Origin: Lunularia cruciata
Lineage: Eukaryota; Streptophyta; Marchantiopsida; Lunulariales; Lunulariaceae
Length of the DNA stretch: 64,000 nucleotides
Direction: 5' to 3'
NCBI GenBank assembly: GCA_948567375.1
Contig: OX419758.1
Location: forward strand, 38,021,473-38,085,472
The notes under the pieces were generated by a model that worked only from the letters and a program-made list of their open reading frames with translations, searched no databases and was not told where the DNA came from. The translations under genes and the position numbers were made by a program. Shown piece by piece: positions 44,171 through 56,939 of the stretch (within the stretch, counting starts at the first letter, position 1; the number at the start of each line of letters is the position of its first letter).

Positions 44171-44444
44171 TCTCTCTCTCATTGTGTGCAAGTGTTGGGC
44201 GAGCTTGTTTCAGCCATGGAGGTAGCTTTCAAGACAAGAAATGAACCACATTATTTACTTAATGGGGTTTATGATGTGCTATTACAATAGGTTCTCAAGA
44301 CTATGTTTTCTAACAATTAGTATCATAGCTTAGTTGGTGTAGAAGAGGGTCTTCAGATCTGCGGGTGTATTCAAGTGGGTCTAGAAGCAAGTCCACAACA
44401 AAGCAACGGCAGGGCTGATATCCATATCAAAAAATATTTAACTT

Positions 44445-45115
44445 TTGCAACTGAAGATGAAGGACCTCCTTGTCCAGCAAGGACTGCATAGAGCACTAAG
44501 AAAAAGACATGAGGACAAAAATGATGAGGATGAGGAAGATGAAGATGCAAATCTTAGAGCTATTAGCACTATTTGGTTGAACCTTGCTGATGAAGTGCTA
44601 TACACTTTTATAAATGAGAAATTTGCACCAAAACTACAAGCCAAACTAGAGAATCTTTGTATGACCAAGTCATTGACAAATAGACTATATCTTAAAGAAA
44701 AGTTGTATGTGTTGCAGATGAAGGAAGGCCAAAGTATTATGGAGCACCTCAATGATTTCAACAAAAATCATTCGTGAGTTGATGAACATAGACATTAAGT
44801 TAGAAGAAAAGGATAAGGCATTGCTTTTATTGACTTCACTTTCTCCATCATATGAGCATTTGGTCACAACTCTCTAATTTGGGAAGGATGATATAAACTT
44901 TTAGGAGGTCACTTTAGCATTATTGTCCAATGAGATGTGAAAAAGGCCCAACCAAGAAAAGTTTATCACAGAGGCTCTATTTATCAAGGAAGGACAAGAT
45001 AGAGAGAGAGAGAGAGAGAGATCAAATCAAGAGTAAATCAAGATCCAGGTCTATAACTTGAGGTTTCAAAAGCAAGTGTTGGATTTTTGGGAAGGTTGCA
45101 CATTTCAAGAAGGAT
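44445..45115 (+). pseudogene. Copia H gag
   Basis: The first 110 codons (44445-44777) read as the UBN2/copia gag fold: MKDLLVQQGLHRAL, DANLRAISTIWLNLADEVLY, then LKEKLYVLQMKEGQSIMEHL. A zinc-knuckle stretch, KCWIFGKVAHFKKDCNNKRL, lies near 45070-45130. A (GA)n run (45001-45021) lies between. Fossil. Confidence 0.85.
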
Positions 45116-45135
45116 TGTAACAACAAGAGGCTTGA

Positions 45136-45866
45136 TGTAATACCAAGAGCTAGCCATATGATCTAGGTGTGAAATTTGTTTTGGTAACATCTAGAATGAT
45201 GTTATACATGATGGTCAAAATAGATCAGATAGAAGTATCACCAAAAGATAACTTCTACTAATAGAGTTGAAACAAAAATAGACTTGAGAACCTTAGAACC
45301 AATAGCTAAACATATGATTTAAAGGTGAGAATTGGTTTTGTAACATCTGGAAGGATGTTACACATGATGGACTAAACAGATTAGAAGGAGGTATCACCAA
45401 AAAGGGGACTTCTACTAATAGAGTAGGAACCAAAAGATGCCTGAAATCTTTGAAGGCAATTTTGGACTCAAAAATCTGCAGATTCCCCCCCCCCCCTCCC
45501 TTGCAATAGGCCAAAAGGCTGGCTTTTACTCCCCCTGCTTTGTCTCATCGAGAGCTTTCCAACAGTACCTTACTCATGTGATTATGAGATTCCTACAGGA
45601 AGATTGCCCTAAAAGATTCCCTCCAGTCAAAGCTTGTTTGACCAACCAGATAGGACCTAGACCAGACATGTCACCCATCCAAGTAAGTAATCCAAGGGTG
45701 GAGCTTGCTGACACATCACCTATCTGTGTGCCTAATCCTATGGTGGAGCTTCCTTGGAGGAGATCCTCTTTGTCTATATAATAAAGAGAAGGTGCTCCTT
45801 TGGGGCATCAAATGTTTGAGTGTGTAATCTGTGTTTTCTCTCTTCTCTTGTCATCAGAGTATTACA
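45136..45866 (+). repeat. Solo LTR of the E family in copia H
   Basis: 731 bp, TGTAATACC to GTATTACA. It has perfect 5-bp target repeats CTTGA at 45131-45135 and 45867-45871. It is the long form with the duplicated tail (two tail units, 45136 to about 45295 and about 45296 onward). Copia coding sequence lies on both sides. Confidence 0.95.
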
Positions 45867-46289
45867 CTTGATTCCAACAAGGATAAAGGTCAACTCTTAA
45901 GATCAAGAAAGTATTGTTGAGTCATCTAGTTTTATGGATGATGTTCTATATGTTACCCAAGACAAAGCTCAATAGGAGGAGTCATGAATATTGGACTCAA
46001 GTTTTCTCTTACCATATGTTTCCAAATAAGGAGTGGTTTCATGAGTACAAACCATTCATGAAACTAGTAAATCAGTACTTTAATGAAATTATTTACAGTT
46101 TTAGTAAATTAGTACCATTCAATGTAAATAATTTCAATAAATCAGTAATTTACCATATGTAATAATGAGGAAAAACATGGCTTGTAAATCTATTGGCATT
46201 GGTATAATATGCATTAAGATGTTTGATGGTTTTGTAAGGACTCTAGCTGATATGAAGCATGTTCTTGAGTTAAGGAAGAATTTGATATC

Positions 46290-47200
46290 ATAACACACTT
46301 TGGACTCAAATGGTTGGAGGTTAGGAGCAAAAAATGGAACACTCAAGGTATCAAAAGGAGCATTGGTTGTAATGAAGAGCAAGAAGATAAGAAATCTTTA
46401 TGAGCTTGTTGGAGATACCATTACCGGAGAAATGGAAAGTATTATTTCTGAAAAAAGATCGCAAAGATCTCACTCACTTATGGGATCTACATTTGGGTCA
46501 TATGAGTGAAAGAGGTCTAAGTGAATTGCTCAACCAACAACTTCTAAAGGCCTTAAAAGTTGTAAGTTAAAATTTTGTGAGCATTTTGTAATAGGAAAGC
46601 AACAGAGTGTAAGCTTTCCCACATGAGCTCCTTGCACAAAGGGAATTTTAGATTATGTGCATTTTGATGTTTGGAGCCCTGCACCTATAGCTTCAAAATC
46701 TAGAGCATTATATTTTGTATCTTTGGTTGATGAATACTCTAGGAGAGTATAGGTCTACACTAAATCAGAGGTAGAAGAAAAAATCAAAGGTATTCTCTAT
46801 TTTTGAACAATGGAATGTGATGATGGAGAAACAAATTGGAAGGAAAGTGAAGTGCTTGAGATTTGATAATGGTGGAGAATACAAATCTGGAGAGTTTGAT
46901 AGATGTTGTAGGAATGAAGGGATAATTCATCACTTTACCATACTAGGTACCCCTCAACAAAATGGTGTAGCAGGCGGATATATTGTACACTGTTGGAAAA
47001 ATCAAGAAGTACATTAAGCAACATAAGATTGGAGAAGAGCTTTTGGGCAAAAGTTGTAAATATTGCTTGTCATTTGGAAAACATTTTTCCCTCTACCGCT
47101 ATTGAGTGTAAGACAACTATGGAAAATGGACAGGTTTGCATGTTGATTACTCTTCACTTAGAGTGTTTGGATGAATAGCTTATGTTCATTTTCCAAAAGA
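46290..47200 (+). pseudogene. Copia H integrase
   Basis: 46300-46509 holds the pre-integrase zinc-finger neighbourhood. 46817-47017 shows KCLRFDNGGEYKSGEFDRCC and then FTILGTPQQNGVAGG, the Asp and Glu-region blocks of copia integrase (DNGGEY, TPQQNGVAE-type). Broken. Confidence 0.88.
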
Positions 47201-47629
47201 ACAAAGGACAAAGTTAGATCTCAAATCTAGAAAATGTATGTTCTGGGATATGAGAAGGATACAAAGAGATAAGAATTATGGGATCTAGAAAGGTGTTGCC
47301 TTCTTGTGAGTAGGGATGTATTTTTTGATGAGACTAGTATGATAGAGACAATTACTATTGTAGAAGAAAAGAAAACAAAAATTCAGTCAACTTTTGCTAA
47401 GATAAATATTGATCTTAGGAGTGAATACATCTCACCTCTTGTAGATCTACCAAGTGAACCATTAGAAGAGAAAAGTCCAGAAGTGATCCGTGAACATTGG
47501 TATCCAAATAGGGATAGAAGGCTTCCAAAGAGATTTGGTGATTCATTTGTAGCTTATGCTCTTCTTACAAAGAATGGTGAGCCTTCTTCATATGAAGAGT
47601 CAAGAATGCAAGATCAAGAGTGTCAAAAA

Positions 47630-49100
47630 TAGCATTGTGCAATGGAAGAGGAGTTGAAGTCTCTAGCTATAAAAAAAACTTGGAGACTTGAAAAATAGCC
47701 TATTGGAAAGAAGGCAATTGGTTGTAGATGGTATTTTGGAGGAAGGAAGAACTTCCAAAATCAGGTGGAGATCAATACAAATCAAGGCTTGTAGCAAAGG
47801 GTTACAACCAAAAAGAAGGTATTGACTTCAATGGGATTTTTTAACCAATGGTAAAAATATCTTCAATTTTTGCATTGTTGGCAATAGTTGTGTTGCATCA
47901 CTTGGAGTTGGAGAAACTAGATGTTACAACTGATTTTTTACATGGAGAATTTGAGGAGTAGATTTACATGCATCAACTTGAAGGTTTTGTGGAACCAAGG
48001 AAGGAGAACCTAGTTTGTAGGTTATAGAAGTCTTTATAGGGACTAAAGCAAAGTCCAAGACTTTGGTACATGAAATTTGATGCTTTCATGTTGAAGCATG
48101 GATATACCAAAAGTGAGTCAGATTGTTGTGTGTACCTCAAGAAGCTTCATGGACCTTGAGTATTTGATTTAATCATCTTGATACTATATGTGGATGACAT
48201 GTTGATTGCCGTGGGAGATATGGTTGAGGTGGAGAAATTGAAAGCACAACTTGGTAAGGAGTTTGATATGAAGGACTTGGGTTCTTTAAAGAGGATGCTT
48301 GGGATTGAAATCCACTAGGACAGCAGCAAGGGAAAGTTATGGCTATATCAAAGTAGATATTTGGAAAATTACTTGCTCATTTTGGCATGGAGAATGCATA
48401 ACCAATGAGCACTCCAATGGCAAGTCATTTCAAGATATTATTGGAGAAATAACCATCAAATGAGGAGGAGAGAAAAGTAATGTCAAATATTCCTTATGTT
48501 AGTGTTGTTAGGAGTTTAATGTATGATATGGTCTTCACTAGACCAAGCACCTCATAGTGAGTACATACGTGGCAAATCCAAGGAAACAATATTGGGAAGT
48601 TGTAAAGTGGATATTTTGATACTTGAAAGGGACTAAAAATATTGGCATCGTCTTTGATGGTGAGAATGACCAAGAAGGAGGAATTATAGGGTATGTAGAT
48701 TCTAATTTTGTAGGAGATTTGGATAAGCAAAGGTACAATAGGATTTATTTTTACACTTGTTTGTGGTGCAGTAAGTTGGAATGCTACTCTCTAATCTATT
48801 GTTGCTCTTTCTACTATAGAGGCAAAATATATGGCAACAAATGAGGCTGCCAAAGAAGCAACATGCCTAAAAAGATTAATCAAGGATGCAAGACTCCCTA
48901 ACATGAAGTCCAGACTTTTTGTGATAGCCAAAGCGCTATTCATTTAGCCAAGAATTAAGTATATCATTCAAGGACAAAGCATATTGACATGAAACATCAT
49001 TTTATAAGGGAAGCTATGACAAATGGTGAGAGCAATTTGCAAAAGATTGGCCTATAGGTAAATGCAGTTGATATGTTGACTAAACCTATTCCTGTTGAGA
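47630..49100 (+). pseudogene. Copia H reverse transcriptase and RNase H
   Basis: RT carries MEEELKSLAIKKTW near 47643 and the catalytic YVDDM block at about 48190 (ILYVDDMLIAVGDMVEVEKL), followed by KEFDMKDLGSLKRMLGIEIH. RNase H pieces follow from 48480 (PYVSVVRSLMYDMVFT, then EEATCLK-type residues). The 34.5-35.2 kb copia I fragment is its close relative. Many breaks. Confidence 0.85.
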
Positions 49101-49116
49101 AAATCAAGTTATGCAT

Positions 49117-51790
49117 AAACCCTCCACCTCCATTGCCAATGTCCCATCCTCAAGCAGGTGCAACCCCACATCCATGGTAGTAGTGCACATTGCCCAAACC
49201 CATGAACCTGCCAAAGAAGGATGGAAAGGTTGATTTGGGGAAATGGCTCCAAAAGACTCCTTAGAGTGTGGTATGGCTGCCTTTCCTTGCTAACAATGCT
49301 CAGCTCTTGATCCCAATTGCACACTGACAAGGAGATCTGCCAATCTGTACTTTCTAGCATGTGCTATACTAGAACCCTCAGCTACAAGAACCATTTGATA
49401 TAAGAATTATCTAGTACAAGAACACTTTGGTACAAGAACCTTCTAGAATTACTGACCAATACAAAAATTATCTCATATAAGAATCAGTCAGGGGGCCAAA
49501 TTCTTAAACGCAAATTTGAGTAGTGCTTCTACAACTTTCTCACAAAAAGCTATGCACATTCAAGTAGATTGGTCTTGAAATAGTTGTGCCGTGAACCATG
49601 AACTAAATTTGTCTGGACTGGATTGTAGGAAATTCTGCCTTACACTTCTAACCCAGGGTATTTGCTACAAAAATTGATTGTTTTTTGTTTTGTCAAATAT
49701 GAGTGTCATTGGCAAAGATTGAAAGCGAGGGGCTGACAGAAAGCATTTTGGTCAGGAGTTTGAAGACCTTGTATTCAAATCAATGCGTATTAAATGCTTG
49801 CACTGCAACTCAGCTCAGTTTCATCTACATCAAATAATCGAAAGATACATCCTGCAAATTGCTTGAACAAGCCTCGGGAGATACATCTTGCAAATTGCTT
49901 AAAAGAAGCCTAGTGCGATTGGATATCTTGATAATCTTGTAACGACAGCACTATTATATAAACTAGTTTCACTCGTAATCTAACCGAGTCAATGTAGTTG
50001 TATAATATTCTTTTTACCCTGATGAACTGTGATGTTTTCCAATGTAGTTATATATCATTCTTTTTGCCCTGATGAACTGTGATGTTTTCACATGGAGTTA
50101 TATATCATTCTTTTTGCCATGATGAACTGTGATGTTTTCCGCGCAATAAAAAAGAACGTCCAATCAAAATTCGACGTATTTTAAAACGCGTTTTGAAACG
50201 TCCTATTTTAAAACGAGAAACAAACAAACGTTTCACTACCTATTGATAACTCTGTTCCCAAAAGTCCAATCGACGATGCTTAAAGTCCGATCAAGATAAC
50301 AGTATTAAACTGATTTCTCAGACTCCAGGTTGTCATCTGGTACAGATTAAACTCTGCACGTGTACAAACGTTCTCTAAACATCCAGTCTAAGGGATTGAT
50401 GCTATACCTACTCTACCGGTGCACACATACCATGGCCAGAACAATGCGAATTTCACTCGGGGGTTTTTGCGGATGCCGTGAGCTTCCTCATATTCGACTT
50501 TGCAATCTTCTAGATCAACGACTACAATTTGACAGTTAAGCAATCTCCGCCCATACGCTTCCATGCGTGACTAGGGTAAATTTGCATGCAAACATGAGAA
50601 CATGTCTACGTGAGACATGTCTACGACTGTGGTCTAGATTTGTACACCACTTCTGAGCGTTAATAGAGACGTAACGAGATTCATTCATGTGCGACAAACT
50701 TCTTGCCCAGAATCTTTGGAACGCCCTCCATCTATGACTGTTCTATGTGACGGTTGAACAGGTTAAGATTGCAAGAGATATTTGGTATCTAAGTCAATAT
50801 CCTCCTTCAATCTCTTCTTTTACGTACCAATTATATAAACTGGGATTGTTTCAGTTTCTCTGGAACGTCACGAGGAGCACCTAGCTTGCTTGTGAAATGA
50901 TCTAGACCAGATTCGAAACTATTCCAGATAAAAGGAACACGTACGTGCACCTAAAAACTTCAGAGCCACTTCTACGAAGTCAGTATAACTACAAAGACGG
51001 ATCCGGAGGAATCTCTCTTTATCGTACTACGGGCATTGTACAAACAAATTCGTTGCTCTACATTTGCTTTGAATAGTGTTGCACGGTTGTTTTCATAGCA
51101 CCAAGGATGCGTGTCCGATCAAACGAAAGTAGAAAGGTCATGGCTTTTGCGACAAATCAGGGACGAGCCATTTCTACGATTTCGCCCGATTCTTTTCCAT
51201 CCGGAAAGATAATCGAGCTAATTAGTATACCTCTAAAGGAAGAATGAGTGCAAGGTATTGAAAAGGACATAAACAAAGAAAGAGCAAAAGCACCAGGGAA
51301 GAAGTGCAAAGCCCTCCACCGTAGTAAAATATTGTAACCAACCACTAGATCTACAACCTAAAAAGTGCTATTATTCAAGTGTATTATACAGGTCTTCTAA
51401 AGTATATATGGTAGATTGAGTGAACTAATGTGCTAGAAGTGAGTAGAATCGCTGAGTAGAATATAATCAATGCTATAGCATGCTTATGTAGACTCATTGC
51501 GTAACAATGAGTGATGTAATGTGAGGGACTCTCTCTCTTCTTTGTGAAAAGACTCCTTTTGTTTCTCAAAGAAAACAATCAAAATGATTGTGAAGATCCT
51601 TTAAAACATCTAGTGCCAAGGGTACAAAGGCACAAGTGGCTAGTGGCTAGCCCTGGCATCACTCTTGGGTGTTCAGCTACTCATCAGGAGTTTGCAATTT
51701 CAAGCAATTTGAAACTACATCTTCTCCGTGAGAGCTATTTATAATTTACATAACTCACTTAAGAGCTAGGGAAGTATACTTGGCCTTATC
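49117..51790. other. Low-copy-looking region with CpG-rich core
   Basis: No coding domain was recognised on either strand. It contains a two-copy 36-bp repeat (49843-49914) and three 50-bp tandem units (49991-50140), and about 50.14-51.3 kb is CpG-rich. None of it matches other parts of the window. It may be intergenic or regulatory DNA. Confidence 0.5.
49991..50140 (+). repeat. Three 50-bp tandem units
   Basis: Units 49991-50040, 50041-50090 and 50091-50140. Each carries ATTCTTTTTRCCNTGATGAA followed by CTGTGATGTTTTC. A TATATAA-like stretch lies just upstream at 49956-49962. Confidence 0.95.
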
Positions 51791-53710
51791 TAAAAAAGTA
51801 AAGAAAATATAATATATGGTACTATTAAATGTAATTAGATGAGATAAGATTATTTCTATAAGTGAAACCTCTAGCACTATCAAGAACAATCATAACAATG
51901 AGGATGCTAATGAGAATGTGAGAATGTATATGCTCACTAAAATTTACCTTAATCTTTTTAATTTTATGGATAAAAAGTGATTCCATGAATGTTGTGCAAC
52001 TTAGGACAAGCAATAGATCACAAGCAAAACAAAGATATAGCTAAAAGTGTTATGTCCTTGAATCTACTATCTTTATGTGTACCAAATGAAACAAGGAATT
52101 TTAAAAGCATATCCACTAACAAGAGTGCCTTTAAATCCTACTTTCCTAAAAGAAATTAATGATATTATAGCATTCTATTGTGTGAGACCACATTTTCCCA
52201 AGACTGCAATCAGACCAATCTTACACCTACACTACCCATTTGAGAGTTATGGAAGCAAGCATAGCCCCTAGCTAAGTAGAGAAGGTGTAAAAGATAAACT
52301 ACTAATGTAGATGAGGTAAGAGTAAATATAAGGATGTGCATGTATGTGCAAATCAACATGCCCTTGAACATAGCATGTTGTCAAAATGTATTAAGCCAAT
52401 TGGGTATTCATCAAACACAAAAATAAAGCAGCATGAGTGTGGCTTGGACCAGTGTATTAAAGATTGAGGAGCTACAAACAACCTCACTCACAAGGAAGCA
52501 CAAACCCTCAATTTCTCCGGTTGGGAAAATAACCTTGGTGGACAATCCGAGGAAGTGAGTATAACTTGTGAAATCCAAGCTTTGGACTTACAAGTTTAAA
52601 CTTGTAAACCAGAGCTTCCTCTACTAAGTATTAAAGTAAAAAAATATTTAAGTACATTTTTTAAAAGGCCTATAAATGAGTGCCATCTAAAATTGAATGG
52701 AAGATATGATTGGAAACCAGCAACTATCTTGTGCAAAGTAGTGAATTGAGTTATGGTAAAGAAAGGACCTCCTTGGCAGATGCTCAGATGCAAGTTGTGT
52801 GAAATTTTTGGTGATATAAAAATGGGTTTACAATAAATGTGACTACATATCTTAATAGCATGCATATCCTACTAGGATCAATGTAGTGATTTGATTCTTT
52901 ACTAAACAACAAGTACAAAACAAGGCAAAACTAGAGAGAATATCAAATTTATTTGAGACATCTACTTCGACAACACCCAATCAAGATGGAGTGCCAAGGA
53001 TGTTCTAATGCTAACAATGATAATCTCACAACCCTCATAGGTAGCCATAACAAACCTGATATTGAAATAACATTTCTAATAGCATTATGGCATACCCTAG
53101 AGGCCTCCTTAGAGAGAGAATAGAGATATAAGATGGAAACCAATATTTATTTTGGGGTATTAGAACAAAGGTTTGTGCTAAAAATAGGGAAACAAAGAGA
53201 GAGACCTAAATTAATGATATGTTGCACAGTATCATACAAGTGCTAAAAATCAAACTTGATAGCCAACCCTTAAAGATGGATAATCTTACTCTTGAGTGAA
53301 ACTGACTCTATAAGTTGTAGCTCCTCATCTAGAGAGAAGTCATGGAGGAAAGAAAGGAGGTTGTAATTTTCAAGAAGGTGTAGAACTTGTAATACAATCA
53401 AAGTATCTATGGAAAAGAAAAGTTGTCTAGAGGATGAGATTGCTTGAGTTGCACATCTAACTCTCATACTTGGCATACCATGAAGGAAAAATGGAGGTAG
53501 CAATACTTTAGAGGTAAGATGGTTGGATTATGGAGACTTAGCAAGCCCACTTGGGCCTATATGGTGTACTTATCTTATAAGGAAGATCAACTTCCTTGCA
53601 AAATTATATGAATCTAGGAAGTAGTCTATTGAAAAATTGATAGGTATGAATATAGGTATTAATAGGTTGATGGAATTAGGTTTCATTGTACAAAGAGTGC
53701 TAGTAGGGTC
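51790..53710 (-). mobile_element. LINE copy 2 (same family as 36870-43760)
   Basis: Minus strand. It aligns in order with LINE copy 1. DEELQLIES lies near 53290-53330, versus the same residues at 42860-42890. An RT block-A remnant is near 52940-53000 (HLDWV...VDVSN-like). A QGGPFF block sits near 52760-52800, at the RT GxP region. SEHIHSHILISILIV lies near 51890-51940, matching SEHMHNHTLTSILTI at 37500-37550. The endonuclease-like end is missing. Strongly decayed. Confidence 0.65.
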
Positions 53711-54400
53711 TATAACACCCATTTGTGCATGTATGTGCTATTGAGATATTTAGTTTGGTATTATAAGTACTTGAGAGATATTATTTATATAGAGATAAAG
53801 GATGGTTCAACATTAATCATGATTAGCTAAAGTTATTTGTAGCTAAAATAGAGGAGAAATTACTTTAGAGGGAGTGGAAAAGATGAACACCACTATTTTG
53901 GATCTAGTGTATTGACTTGATATTATTCCTAGGTGTTTTGCTTTGAGGAAAGAGTTAAGAACTCTTGGATCCACAAGCCTTTTTGTTTTGGATTCTTGTA
54001 GAATCCAAGGATAGCCCATGTGAAAAAATCCTTGACTTAGTGGTTAGGTCAAGATAAGACTATATGCTTAAGAGAATATTCTGATGAGTAATGATATTCC
54101 TTTAGACTTTTGACTTTATTTGACTTTTAGACTAGTAACTTGAGTTACTCTTGCAATTAGTAACTTTGGTGTGTAACCATTTCACAAGTATATAAACTAG
54201 AGGTGATGAAGTACTCATCATCCTTTCATTTGCAACTATCTCTCTCTCTCATTGAGTTCTCTAGTGAGCAATGGTTTGAGTCTTTAAGTGTTAGCCTTGG
54301 AGGATTATGACGGAGTTGTGGTTCCTTTCCTTCTTAGTCCGTGATGCGCTACCATAATAGCCATCAGAGGTTCATCCAATGTGAAAGATAGGCTGGCTCA
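53711..54400 (+). repeat. Solo LTR of the A/B family beside/in LINE copy 2
   Basis: 690 bp, starting TATAACACCC and ending GGCTGGCTCA, colinear with A's LTR but clearly diverged. No matching target repeat is obvious (GGGTC versus CAAGT). Weak LINE-like similarity to 43270-43340 appears to resume after it. Confidence 0.82.
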
Positions 54401-56900
54401 CAAGTCCAAGGAAAATTATATTTCCCATAATCATCTAAAAGAATAGCTTATAGTTATATGGAGAGCATGGAGCTTGTCAAATGGTACAATGGTATAGGAT
54501 CATAATCTTAATAATAGTTTAGGTGTACCAAGAAGGAAAGCTTAAATAGGATAAACAACAATGAACCATAAGTAGGATTTTGGTGGAGCCTTAGTATAAG
54601 GAGCTTTTGTGCATAAAGGACTTTGGGAGTAGTGAAAAATATAGATTTTTTCTTATTTTTAGGCATTTAGATTTGCCTCTTGTTGTGCTTATTGTCATGC
54701 AATTCAATGAAAATTAACACTATATATTCAAAGGATGAGGTGGGATGTATGATGCATTATAAGGGTAGGAATTTGTAGAGTAATATGTTCTTAAGGAGTA
54801 AATGTCTTGTTTGAGAGGATGGGAGATGGTAAGGATCATCCATGGAAGTATCAACAAGTATAAATTCCTCCTCCTAAATTGCAAGGTAAGATAGAGTAGA
54901 TTTCATTTAAGTAGATCTAAGGAGGTGTAGGTGCGGATTAGAAGACTATTGATAATAGGCTAGGTAAAGAACTGCATGTAGGAGTTGCAAGAAATAGATC
55001 TGTAATATTGCTTAAGATAGTTCCTTTAAGTCCTTATGCCAAAGTTCATAAAGGAAGCATATTAGAAAATATATACAACAAGAAAAGCCTAAAAGCCACT
55101 ATACATAAAATAAAAAAACTTTGCCACAAGAATAGGTGAATAATAATAAATGCAAGGGAAGAAAAAGTGGAGGGTAAAAAAATAAGGAAGAAACTTGATG
55201 AGATGAGAAAGCCAAAGAGAAGAAAAAGCATGAAACAAAGGAAGATAGTAGCTAACATGAGGCCAAAGGAAATGAGCCTCAAAGTGAGAGAAAGAGATCC
55301 AAACTGAAAGTCATCTATCCTACATCCCAAAGTTGTGGCAATCATAGCCTTAATCTAAATCCAATCCACTCTCAATTCAAAAATCAAAAATCATGAAAAT
55401 CCTAATCTAATATAAAATTCAACCAATATCCATCTAAAGCTCCACCCTTAAGTCAAATCTTTTCACTTAAATCAAATTACCATTAACTGAATATTAAGCT
55501 TAATTTTACTCTCATTCAATCAATTGCTTAATTCACTCTTCTTCAATCAAACATTATAAGTAACTTTCTATAACACTCTCAATCAAATAGATACTTCTAT
55601 AAGATCAGTCATGTTATGTACCTCTTGGATGTCTTGTAGTCCTTGTAGTCCTAATCCATATTTAATTGAGCAACTGAAGAGGAAGAATATTTGTGGCTCA
55701 AAGTAAATTCCAATTTGAGTTGGAGGTGCATATAACAAAATTTTGATGTGTAAGTAGTGCCAATTAACCCAAGGAAATTAGTTGTATAAACTCAAAGACT
55801 ACATAATACTTTCTTCTTAGGTTGAGATGCTAGACTATCTAAAATAGATAGACATTACTATAAAGTAGATAATTAGTATGAGACTTGGAAATTTGACTTC
55901 AATTTTAGCTTATAAGTAGTAGATTTGTCTAAGCTTGTAAAAATACCACTAATTAAGAAATGTATTGATAAATGTAATATGGTTCCATCCAATATGAAAT
56001 AAATCTTTGGATATAAAAATTCAACAATTTAATGGATGAAAGACTTGATGAATTTCTCCTTATAGCTCTTTCTTTTGTTTGACTCCATCTATACTATGTA
56101 ACACCTTAATGATAATGTATCCTCTAATTTACTCTCCAATTTCAAAGGTACTCCTATTACATCCATAGTTGTTAGAGCTAACTATTAAGTTCTATGAAAT
56201 CACTTCCTACAATATGATGTATTGTGGGAAATTTAGTATTACCTCTTCGTGAAAGATACTTTTGGATAGTTTTATGATCTTTTCTTAAGCTTATATTAAG
56301 TAGTTTCTATAAAGTAATTTTATTTCTCTCAACTTTGGAGTGGAAAGTAGTTGCATGGATAAAGGAGTGAGCATGAAGGTGGAAAGGTAAAAAAAAATAA
56401 GCCCAAAGAAGGTAAGTCAAAGGAAGGTCCATGAAAAAGGAGCACAAGCGCAAAGACCTTCTATGCCATCAATGCTTTTGGCCCAACCACCTTTGGCTTG
56501 GAAAACCTTTGGCCTAGAAGGAAGTACAACACTTTGAATGTGCAGCCACTTGGAAATGTAATTGCCAAAGTGAACCATTTCCACCAAAGTCTTCACATAT
56601 GCGGATTGAGATTGCCAAACCATGCTTTAATTACTTAATGCGAGCAATAAAAAAACTCATGCTATAAAATTGACACAAAAGTTGGCAATCTTGCAATTTT
56701 CATGTAGCAAAGTTAGTCACAATCCCAAAGCAATTGATAGTTCCTTCCACCTTTGGCATTAAGTCTCAAAGACATTTGTAGTATAGTTTTTCTTTGATTT
56801 TAGCCAAATAGAGAGAACAACATAGTGATAGGGCCAAGTAGTGAATGTACCAAGGCAACACAATACAAGTGTGTACCTAAGGTAATCCTAAAATCACCAA
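54401..56900. other. AT-rich unassigned stretch
   Basis: The first few hundred bases may be the 5' part of LINE copy 2. 55040-55310 is lysine-rich on the plus strand. The rest shows no frame, domain or repeat that I can support. Confidence 0.4.
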
Positions 56901-56939
56901 TTATGAATAAGTGAGCCTTGTACTATAGAGCAAATATCA

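Larger units (their letters stand above)
43960..49116 (+). mobile_element. Ty1/copia element H (3' end missing)
   Basis: Plus strand. A 5' LTR ends CTAACA at 44315; its start is unclear, and 43960 is a rough guess. A primer site reads ATTAGTATCATAGCT (tRNA-iMet-like). Gag is at 44445-45115, interrupted by a solo LTR at 45136. Then come integrase (46.3-47.2 kb), RT (47.6-48.45 kb) and RNase H (48.48-49.1 kb). The copia sequence stops at 49116 and no 3' LTR is present. The RNase H part is closely related to copia I. Many breaks. Confidence 0.82.

Noticed and set aside
44022-44244. Open frames of alternating Tyr/Ile
   Set aside because: Produced by the (TA)n microsatellite, not a protein.
49109-49360. 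83-codon minus-strand ORF rich in Trp and Cys
   Set aside because: No domain or repeat partner; straddles the broken end of copia H, so probably chance.
55046-55345. Hydrophobic 99-codon minus-strand ORF resembling a membrane protein
   Set aside because: It is the antisense of a lysine/AAG-rich plus-strand stretch; composition alone explains the Phe/Leu/Ser content.
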